Of a DNA stretch of 21,786 nt, positions 1 to 5,747 are shown one piece after another. Below the pieces are notes generated by a model. The model was not told the origin of the DNA, searched no databases, and worked only from the letters and a program-made list of their open reading frames with translations. How positions within the stretch are numbered: the stretch's first letter is position 1; each line of letters opens with the position of its first letter. Location of the stretch: positions 7,516 to 29,301 of the forward strand of contig QHXH01000254.1 in NCBI GenBank assembly GCA_003222855.1, given 5' to 3'. The DNA comes from Acidobacteriota bacterium (lineage in GTDB: Bacteria > Acidobacteriota > Blastocatellia > Pyrinomonadales > Pyrinomonadaceae). A program made the translations under genes and the position numbers.

Positions 1-1
1 G

Positions 2-496
2 AGGCGGTTGGTCGCATCAATCGGATACTTGAAACTAATCGGTGGGTCGTCATTGACGGACGAACGAATCGCGGTGGCGGAAGCAAATCTCGCTTCAGGC
101 GAAATTCCCACCAGTTATGTGCCTTTCCGCAATTCGCACTTGCTCGCAATAGCGACTAGCTGGGCCGAAGTCGACGGCGCCAAACGTATATATATAGGAG
201 CAGTTGCTGAGGATTCATCAGGTTATCCTGATTGCCGGCCCGAGTTTTACGAAGCTTTTCAGAAAACGATCGACGCCGGCACGAAGCCCGACACTCATAT
301 CGAAATTGTCACGCCCATAATCAGTCTGCGCAAATCAGAGATCATAAAGCGAGGGTTGGAACTAGGGGCGCCGCTGGAATTGACCTGGTCGTGCTACGTT
401 TCAGAGGGCGTTGCCTGCGGACGTTGTGATTCGTGCGCGTTACGATTGCGGGCATTCGCTGAAGCCGGTGTTCCCGATCCGATTCGGTATGCTTGA
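2..496 (+). CDS. queC: 7-cyano-7-deazaguanine synthase QueC, 3' part (5' end outside window)
   Basis: QueC converts 7-carboxy-7-deazaguanine to preQ0 with ATP and ammonia in the queuosine/7-deazaguanine pathway; it is a cytosolic Zn enzyme. The reading frame is open to the left edge, so the N-terminal PP-loop (SGG.DS) is missing from this window; about 160 of the usual 220-230 residues are visible. Diagnostic parts are the PFRN segment, the YIGAVAEDSSGYPDCRPEF block, TPIISLRKSEII, and the C-terminal zinc-binding cysteines in SCYVSEGVACGRCDSCALR (C-x7-C-x2-C-x2-C). The frame is intact to its TGA stop. No neighbouring queuosine gene is visible downstream. Confidence 0.93.
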   Translation, partial: RRLVASIGYLKLIGGSSLTDERIAVAEANLASGEIPTSYVPFRNSHLLAIATSWAEVDGAKRIYIGAVAEDSSGYPDCRPEFYEAFQKTIDAGTKPDTHIEIVTPIISLRKSEIIKRGLELGAPLELTWSCYVSEGVACGRCDSCALRLRAFAEAGVPDPIRYA

Positions 497-520
497 CACC
501 GATGCGCGCGCTGATTAATT
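493..520 (+). promoter_or_regulatory. weak sigma70-like promoter candidate for the TPR gene
   Basis: A perfect -35 hexamer TTGACA lies at 493-498, overlapping the queC stop codon. The best -10 candidate, ATTAAT at 514-519, has a short 15-bp spacer and 4/6 matches. It is placed about 90 bp upstream of the gene that starts at 611. The -35 is good but the -10 is poor, so this is tentative. Confidence 0.3.
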
Positions 521-610
521 TAAAGCCGGTCTAATGGCACAACTTACCACTAGCACGCGGCATCTTACGAATTGACCCAACGAGTGCCCAGACTCTGTGG
601 AGGAAACACC

Positions 611-1984
611 ATGCGTCGTTCTTATCTATTAAATCTTGTTACGCTGGCAACACTTTTGCTGTTTACCGCCGTTACAGCTTCAGCCCAGACCGAGCAGATG
701 CGCGGCAGTGTCAAGATAGTCGGCGCCGACGGGCAACAAACACCTGTGGCCGGAGCCATGATCGATGTCTACCGCACGGACATGAAAGCCGATTACCACA
801 CCAAGTCTGACAAGAAAGGTGAGTGGGTGTTCGCAGGTCTTCCCTTCGTCGGCACCTACATTGTTTCCGTAAGCGCGCCGGGCGCATCGCCCATGGCCAA
901 GGCCGGCGTCAAAGCTCGTCGCGACACCCCGGTTGATGTCGTCCTCGGACCGGGCAGTGGCAAGAAACTGACCGAAGCGGAGGCTGTCGCCGCCAGCAAG
1001 GGCGAAGCTGCTGCTGCGACCAATGCCGGCGGCAGCGGCAACAGCGCCGCAGATAAAGCCAAGGCCGAAGCGCTAGCGAAGCAGAACGCCGAGATCGTGG
1101 CGGCGAACAGCAAGATCGAAAACGCAAACAAAGTCATTGGCGATTCTTTTAAGGCTGGAAATGCGGCGCTGCTGGCCGGCAATGAAGCCGATCGCGCCAA
1201 CAAGCACGACGAAGCAATGAAGCTTTATGGCGACGCCATTCAACAATACGACACTGGAGTGGCGGCTGATCCCGAACATCCGGGAATTGCATCGCTCCTG
1301 ACGAATAAGTCTGCGGCGCTGCGATCGCGTGCCGTCGATAGATATAACACTGCGATTTTATCAAAGGATGATGCCGCCAAGACGGCCGGCATTGAAGGCG
1401 CCAAGGCTGATTTCACTGCGTCCGCCGAAGCCGCGAGTCGCGCCGTCGAACTGGTCAAAAAGCAGACCCCGGCAACTGATCCAGCCGAACAGAAACAGCA
1501 GGCCACCAACAAGTACTTCGCGCTCAGCGCGCGCGCCGAAGCGATGCGGTTGTTCGTCATCAAGGTCGATCCGACGAAGGCCAATGACGCAATTACTGCT
1601 TATGAGGAATATGCGGCCGCCGAAACGGATCCAGCTAAGAAATTGAAAGGCGAAAAAGATTTCGCTCAATTGCTTTTTGAAACCGCCGGCGACCAGGCTG
1701 GTTATGAACGAGCGATAGCAGAGTACCAGAAGATTCTTGAGAAGGCTCCTGACGACCCTGACTCGCTTTTAAGAATCGGACAGGCAATGTTCAATATTGG
1801 CGCGCTCAATAATAATGACAAAGCGAAGTATCAGGAAGCTTCGAATTACTTGCAGCGGTACGTAGAGAAAGCTCCGGAGAGCCAACTAAGAACCGAAGCG
1901 AAAGAGCTGATCGAGGCAATGAAGCAGCAGGCAAACGTCACACCTGAAAAGACGACTAAGCCGCCGCCGCGAAAGCGCCCATAG
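611..1984 (+). CDS. secreted carboxypeptidase-regulatory-like / TPR protein
   Basis: Predicted exported protein of 457 residues. The start at 611 is chosen because GGAGG sits 7 nt upstream and the protein then begins with a clean signal peptide (MRRSY, a hydrophobic run, then TASAQ); an upstream in-frame start at 572 would bury this signal. After the signal comes a CarboxypepD_reg/SpaA-like beta domain (roughly residues 30-110; VAGAMIDVYRTD, GEWVFAGLPFVGTYIVSV). An Ala/Lys-rich, probably coiled segment follows, then tetratricopeptide-like helices (about 180-440; GNEADRANKHDEAMKLYGDA, AIAEYQKILEKAPDDPDSLL, YQEASNYLQRYVEKAPES). TPR domains bind proteins; the partner is unknown. The tail is Lys/Pro-rich (TTKPPPRKRP). 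It stands alone between queC and a terminator. Confidence 0.85.
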   Translation: MRRSYLLNLVTLATLLLFTAVTASAQTEQMRGSVKIVGADGQQTPVAGAMIDVYRTDMKADYHTKSDKKGEWVFAGLPFVGTYIVSVSAPGASPMAKAGVKARRDTPVDVVLGPGSGKKLTEAEAVAASKGEAAAATNAGGSGNSAADKAKAEALAKQNAEIVAANSKIENANKVIGDSFKAGNAALLAGNEADRANKHDEAMKLYGDAIQQYDTGVAADPEHPGIASLLTNKSAALRSRAVDRYNTAILSKDDAAKTAGIEGAKADFTASAEAASRAVELVKKQTPATDPAEQKQQATNKYFALSARAEAMRLFVIKVDPTKANDAITAYEEYAAAETDPAKKLKGEKDFAQLLFETAGDQAGYERAIAEYQKILEKAPDDPDSLLRIGQAMFNIGALNNNDKAKYQEASNYLQRYVEKAPESQLRTEAKELIEAMKQQANVTPEKTTKPPPRKRP

Positions 1985-2008
1985 TTCAATGCAAATTGGG
2001 CTTAAGTG

Positions 2009-2036
2009 AGGCGGGCTTTGGCCCGCCTTTTTGTTT
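2009..2036 (+). terminator. Rho-independent terminator
   Basis: Stem AGGCGGGC (2009-2016) pairs perfectly with GCCCGCCT (2021-2028) across a TTTG loop and is followed directly by a T-rich tract (2028-2036). It lies 25 bp after the TPR gene stop. The opposite strand has no U-tract, so it acts on the + strand. Confidence 0.88.
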
Positions 2037-2040
2037 CCAG

Positions 2041-2070
2041 TAGCCCTCCCTCACGGTCGGGCTTCTGACA
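2041..2070. repeat. possible short interspersed hairpin repeat between convergent genes
   Basis: The 3' flank of dnaE2 holds a small hairpin, AGCCC (2042-2046) with GGGCT (2059-2063), around TCCCTCACGGTC. From memory, closely similar sequence recurs in acidobacterial genomes and is often spuriously translated (KPDREGG-like peptides), but only one copy is present here, so its repeat status cannot be shown from this window. It has no U-tract on either side. Confidence 0.3.
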
Positions 2071-2071
2071 C

Positions 2072-5000
2072 TTAATGAAAGTCATGCGAGCCGGGACTCT
2101 CAACCTGCATTTGCAAAGGCTCGATGCGCCTGGCCTTTACCGAAACGACATTGTCCTGATGTTGTAAAGCTCCTTCGATTAACAGAAACGGAAATTCAAC
2201 CAGCGCGAGTCTATTATTTTCAAACAGCTGTGGCGTGACGATGATGTTTGCGATCCCGGTCTCGTCTTCCAAACTTAAAAACACAAATCCTTTCGCCGTC
2301 CCCGGCCGCTGGCGCACGATTACCCAACCCGCAACTTTAACTGGAACTCCGTTGCGCATGCTTTTTAAATCACCTGCACGGGTGACGTTCATCGTGTCGA
2401 GCCATGGCCGTTGATGCGCCATCGGATGCCGGCCGATGGTGATGCCAGTACCACGCAAATCTGCATTCAATCGTTCTTTCAACGTCATCGGCATGAGCGG
2501 TGAACCGGCGCTCTCTTCAAATGTTTCATACAAGGGTCCCGGATTGCGCGACACTCGCTCAACCTGCCAGAGCGCGTCGCGACGATGAGCGTAATGTCCG
2601 GCAAACTTCATTTTGTCGTTCGTTTTCTCCGCTGTCTCTTCACCGCAGACACGACAAACTGAAGTTTGTCGGACACAATTCAACGCGCCCACCGCCGCCA
2701 ACTTCCGCAACTCATCTTTTCTTAATTCCGGGACGCGCCGGTGCAGATCATCGAGACTTGAGAACGGTTTTTCAGAGCGCGCGCGCGCCATCGCGCGTCC
2801 CGCTTCTTCACGAAGGCCTTTCACGCAAAGAAGGCCCAGGCGAAGTGCAGGGTCGGGAGTATTCTTTTTAGAACAGCCGCAGAGCGGCGGAATGTTTATA
2901 GAATCAGAATTTACAGATGAATCTGAAGCTCCGCAGGGGCGAAATTCGTTCGCCCCTGAAGGGGCTCCGAGAAATTTATCATCGCTACCCTCTATAAATA
3001 TTTCGTCCCTGCGGGACTGCGATGGCATTTGCCCGGCAATCTCGAACTCTTGATCAGGAGTGGCCAAATTCTGATCTCGGATCTCTGACCTCCGGCCTCC
3101 CTTTTCGTCTCCACAGCTCACTGCCCACTGCCCACTGTCTTCCATCGTGCACTCCCAATTCGATCGCGTCACATCAACCGGCAGCACCTTCAATCCATGA
3201 CGCTGCGCATCTTTAATGATCGTGAATGGTTGATAGAAACCCATCGGCTGATTGTTTAGCGTCGCCGCCGTAAACGCCGCCAGGTAATGACATTTGAGAT
3301 AAGCGCTGGCGTAAGCGAGCAAAGCAAAGCTGGCCGCGTGCGATTCGGGAAAACCGTAAAGCGCAAACGAGGCGATTGAATCAACAACCTCATCCTGTGT
3401 CCGGCCCGTAATTCCCTTCTTAGTCATGCCGCGACGCAGCTTAACTTCGATCTCCTTCATTCGTTGTTCTGATCGTTTGAAGCCCATCGCGCGGCGCAAC
3501 TCTTCAGCCTCGCCGCCGGTGAAATCCGCGCAGATCATCGCCATCTTGAGCAGTTGTTCCTGAAACAAAGGCACGCCGAGTGTTCGCTTCAACACCGGTT
3601 CCAATTCGGGGTGAGCATACTTAACCGGCGCGCGCCCCAGCCGTCGCTCTAAATAAGGATTCACCATGTTGCCGACGATTGGGCCGGGACGAATAATCGC
3701 AACCTGAACGACGATGTCGTAAAACTTTTGCGGACGAAGACGCGGGAGACAAGACATCTGCGCGCGGCTCTCAATCTGAAACATGCCGATCGTGTCGGCT
3801 TGCTGCAGCGCTGAATAGACCGCTCCGTCGTCCGGCGGCAAGTGAGCGAGATCGACTTCTTCGTGATAATCATCGCGAATGATCTGAATCGTTTCCTCCA
3901 GCACCGCCATCATGCCCAAGCCCAGCAGATCAACTTTGATGATTCCCAAATCAGCACAGTCTTCTTTGTCCCATTGCACGACGACGCGGCCCGGCATCGC
4001 CGCCGGCTCGAGCGGCACTACCGAATCGAGTTGCCCCTGGCAAATCACCATGCCGCCTGAATGCTGTCCCAAATGACGCGGCAAATCCTGAACAGCCGTG
4101 TAAAGCTGAAAGAATTTCTTAATGCGCCGATCGCACAGATCGAGTCCCGCATCTCTGAATTGACGCTCAGTCGTGTCTTTCGGATCTTTCCATTCCCAGG
4201 TGTGGACCAGACCAGACAGACGTCCGAGCATTTCATCGTCAAAGCCCAGCACCTTGCCAACTTCGCGCGCCGCCGATCGCCCGCGATAAGTAATCACGTT
4301 CGCAGTCATCGCCGCGCCGAGCTTTCCATAACGTTCATAAACATATTGAATCGCCCGCTCGCGCTGATCGCCGCTCGGCAGATCAAGATCTATATCCGGC
4401 CATTCGCCGCGCTCTTCGGAAAGAAAACGTTCGAACAAGAGTTCCATGCCGACCGGATCGACTGCGGTAATGCCTAAGCTGTAACAAACTGCGCTGTTCG
4501 CCGCGGAGCCGCGACCCTGAATCAAAATGCCATTGCGCTTACAAAACTCAACAATGTCCCAAACGATCAGAAAATAACCTTCGAGTTTAAGTTTCTCGAT
4601 TAACTTCAATTCATGCTCAAGTTGTTTTTCCGCGCGCGCGAAGGCGCCGCGCCCATAACGCAGCCGCGCGCCTTCGTAAGTTCGCTGGCGCAAAAATGAG
4701 GTCATCGTCTCGTCCGGCGGCACTGAATACTTCGGAAATTCGTAGCCGAGATCCTGCAGCGTGAATTCGAGCCGCGATGAAAGTTCGACGGTATTCACGA
4801 TCGCCTCCGGTAAATCGGCAAAGAGTTGAACCATCTCTTTTGGTGATTTCACAAACCGTTCTGAATTGATCGAGAGCAAACGTCCGGCAGTTTCCAGGCG
4901 CACATGATTGCGAATACAGGTGAACACGTCGGCAACTTGCCGCTGCGCCCGCGTTGCATAACAAACGCCATTCGTCGCCAACAATGGAAGTTTCAATCGT

Positions 5001-5647
5001 CGCGCGATCTCGATGATCGCATGATTGCGCGCTTCTTCTTCACGATTGAAATGACGTTGCAACTCGGCATAAATATTTTCCTTGCCGAAAATATCGATGA
5101 GTTTCTCTGTGGTTCTCTGTGCAATCCCTGTGTCTCTGTGGTGAATATTTCCCGCAATCGGTCCATCGTTTTTACCAGTCAAGCAAACTAACCCTTCTGC
5201 ATATTCAGCCAACTCATCCCAGGTTACCGCGCATTCGCCCGGCTTCGAATGTTTCGGCACGCGCAACTTCATCAAGGTGATTAGCCGGCAGAGATTTTGA
5301 TAACCCGTGCGATTACGAACCAGGAGCGGCAGCGTGATTAGCTGTTTTGGAATTTGAAATTTGGAATTTGGAATTTGAAATTCGGGACTTTGTCTTCGTG
5401 GTTGAGATTTTAAACTTGAGACTTGAGATTTGAGACTCGAGACCGTTAGCTCCGCCCCAATATGTGCTTTGACCTTCAGCTTCTTGCCTGCTAAGTGAAA
5501 CCGCGCGGCGCCGTATACCCCATCAGTATCAAGTAGCGCCATCGCCGGCATCTTTAACTCCGAACAGACAGCAATTAATTCTTCCGGGGTCGCCGCGCCG
5601 CGAAGAAAACTGAATGCTGAACGCGCATGGAGTTCTATATATTCCAT
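2072..5647 (-). CDS. dnaE2: error-prone DNA polymerase III alpha subunit DnaE2, with in-frame repeat insertions
   Basis: Translesion C-family polymerase, the catalytic partner of ImuA and ImuB in damage-induced mutagenesis. The N-terminal PHP domain begins YIELHARSAFSFLRGA. The polymerase acidic residues are seen as PDIDLDLPSG (D418, D420) and KVDLLGLGMM (D573). Other family blocks are GRGSAANS, HLGQHSGGM, FQIESRAQM and AIIRPGPIVGNMV, and the C-terminal OB-fold has VAGWVIVRQRPGTAKGF. The length of 1191 residues exceeds the usual one by roughly 150. The excess sits in blocks that match repeats in the DNA: residues about 68-102, 167-183, 838-933 and 989-1019; all are in frame. The start at MEYIELH matches the family N-terminus, but no Shine-Dalgarno is visible. 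The gene follows imuB after 100 bp and is probably transcribed from the promoter upstream of imuB. Confidence 0.95.
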   Translation of the reverse strand: MEYIELHARSAFSFLRGAATPEELIAVCSELKMPAMALLDTDGVYGAARFHLAGKKLKVKAHIGAELTVSSLKSQVSSLKSQPRRQSPEFQIPNSKFQIPKQLITLPLLVRNRTGYQNLCRLITLMKLRVPKHSKPGECAVTWDELAEYAEGLVCLTGKNDGPIAGNIHHRDTGIAQRTTEKLIDIFGKENIYAELQRHFNREEEARNHAIIEIARRLKLPLLATNGVCYATRAQRQVADVFTCIRNHVRLETAGRLLSINSERFVKSPKEMVQLFADLPEAIVNTVELSSRLEFTLQDLGYEFPKYSVPPDETMTSFLRQRTYEGARLRYGRGAFARAEKQLEHELKLIEKLKLEGYFLIVWDIVEFCKRNGILIQGRGSAANSAVCYSLGITAVDPVGMELLFERFLSEERGEWPDIDLDLPSGDQRERAIQYVYERYGKLGAAMTANVITYRGRSAAREVGKVLGFDDEMLGRLSGLVHTWEWKDPKDTTERQFRDAGLDLCDRRIKKFFQLYTAVQDLPRHLGQHSGGMVICQGQLDSVVPLEPAAMPGRVVVQWDKEDCADLGIIKVDLLGLGMMAVLEETIQIIRDDYHEEVDLAHLPPDDGAVYSALQQADTIGMFQIESRAQMSCLPRLRPQKFYDIVVQVAIIRPGPIVGNMVNPYLERRLGRAPVKYAHPELEPVLKRTLGVPLFQEQLLKMAMICADFTGGEAEELRRAMGFKRSEQRMKEIEVKLRRGMTKKGITGRTQDEVVDSIASFALYGFPESHAASFALLAYASAYLKCHYLAAFTAATLNNQPMGFYQPFTIIKDAQRHGLKVLPVDVTRSNWECTMEDSGQWAVSCGDEKGGRRSEIRDQNLATPDQEFEIAGQMPSQSRRDEIFIEGSDDKFLGAPSGANEFRPCGASDSSVNSDSINIPPLCGCSKKNTPDPALRLGLLCVKGLREEAGRAMARARSEKPFSSLDDLHRRVPELRKDELRKLAAVGALNCVRQTSVCRVCGEETAEKTNDKMKFAGHYAHRRDALWQVERVSRNPGPLYETFEESAGSPLMPMTLKERLNADLRGTGITIGRHPMAHQRPWLDTMNVTRAGDLKSMRNGVPVKVAGWVIVRQRPGTAKGFVFLSLEDETGIANIIVTPQLFENNRLALVEFPFLLIEGALQHQDNVVSVKARRIEPLQMQVESPGSHDFH
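2595..2675. repeat. 81-bp inverted repeat inside dnaE2 (ACTTCAGT-core element)
   Basis: Arms 2595-2619 and 2651-2675 are reverse complements at 23 of 25 positions, separated by 31 bp. Each arm contains a nested palindrome; the right arm holds CGACAAACT-GA-AGTTTGTCG. The span is 81 bp (27 codons) and reads in frame in dnaE2, giving a peptide that includes VRQTSVCR and NDKMKFAGH. It falls between GALN and HRRDALWQ, which are adjacent or nearly so in ordinary DnaE2 proteins. Confidence 0.88.
2877..3014. repeat. 138-bp palindromic element inside dnaE2
   Basis: The ends are imperfect terminal inverted repeats: CCGCAG...TTTATAGA at 2877-2902 and its reverse complement TCTATAAA...CTGCGG at 2991-3014. 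In the middle is a perfect 10-bp stem CAGGGGCGAA (2934-2943) with TTCGCCCCTG (2949-2958). It is read in frame through dnaE2 (peptides MPSQSRRDEIFIEG and APSGANEFRPCGA), in a place where the family has no conserved sequence. The palindromic structure is directly visible; that it is a dispersed, mobile repeat is inferred. The edges are approximate. Confidence 0.8.
3073..3137. repeat. two 7-bp tandem arrays inside dnaE2
   Basis: Positions 3073-3100 are four 7-mers (GATCTCG, GATCTCT, GACCTCC, GGCCTCC) and 3117-3137 are three more of another sequence (CTCACTG, CCCACTG, CCCACTG). On the coding strand they give peptides such as RRSEIRDQ and SGQWAVS. Both lie in the same 96-residue dnaE2 insertion as the 138-bp element. 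Confidence 0.8.
5101..5142. repeat. CTCTGTGG-type degenerate repeat inside dnaE2
   Basis: Copies of TCTCTGTGG / TCTCTGTG / CCCTGTG / TCTCTGTGG follow each other within 42 bp. On the coding strand this reads HHRDTGIAQRTTEK, between the conserved-looking LVCLTGKNDGPIAGN and LIDIFGKENIYAELQRH. A related, more decayed sequence occurs in the imuB-dnaE2 intergenic gap. Confidence 0.7.
5349..5383. repeat. 7-bp tandem array (GGAATTT/GAAATTT) inside dnaE2
   Basis: Five exact 7-mers in tandem: GGAATTT, GAAATTT, GGAATTT, GGAATTT, GAAATTC. On the coding strand they read FQIPNSKFQIP. Together with the next array they make an insertion in the PHP domain between GAELTV and LITLPLLVRNRTGYQNLC. Confidence 0.92.
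5402..5443. repeat. 7-bp tandem array (TTGAGAC) inside dnaE2
   Basis: Six 7-mers in tandem: TTGAGAT, TTTAAAC, TTGAGAC, TTGAGAT, TTGAGAC, TCGAGAC. On the coding strand they read SSLKSQVSSLKSQ, a 7-residue period as expected for a 7-bp unit. The coding-strand orientation is free of stop codons in all three phases, while the opposite orientation would contain TGA. Confidence 0.92.
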
Positions 5648-5652
5648 ATCTA

Positions 5653-5744
5653 GCCACTAAGGCGCAGGGACACAGAGACAGATAAAGATTCAACGAGAAC
5701 CAATTCACTAATTCTTTGCTCCGCGTCTCTCCGGTCTCGGTGGC
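5653..5744. repeat. degenerate inverted repeat in the imuB-dnaE2 gap
   Basis: The 100-bp gap begins (+ strand) with GCCACTAAGGCGCAGGGACA and CACAGAGACAG, and ends with the inverted, diverged version of the same pattern (GTCTCTCCGGTCTCGGTGGC). It resembles the CTCTGTGG repeat inside dnaE2. No Shine-Dalgarno or operator for dnaE2 could be picked out in this gap. Confidence 0.5.
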
Positions 5745-5747
5745 GAA

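Noticed and set aside
2500..3216. Plus-strand reading frames across the right part of dnaE2
   Set aside because: They are antisense shadows of dnaE2 lengthened by the repeats; they lack ribosome-binding sites and recognisable domains.
5349..5443. CRISPR array
   Set aside because: Units are 7 bp and directly abutting with no spacers; this is a tandem array within a coding gene.
2072..5647. Annotation as the replicative polymerase DnaE1
   Set aside because: It follows imuA-imuB, and the N-terminus (IELHARSAFSFLRGA), the PDIDLDLPSG site and the C-terminal VIVRQRPGTAKGF are DnaE2 features.
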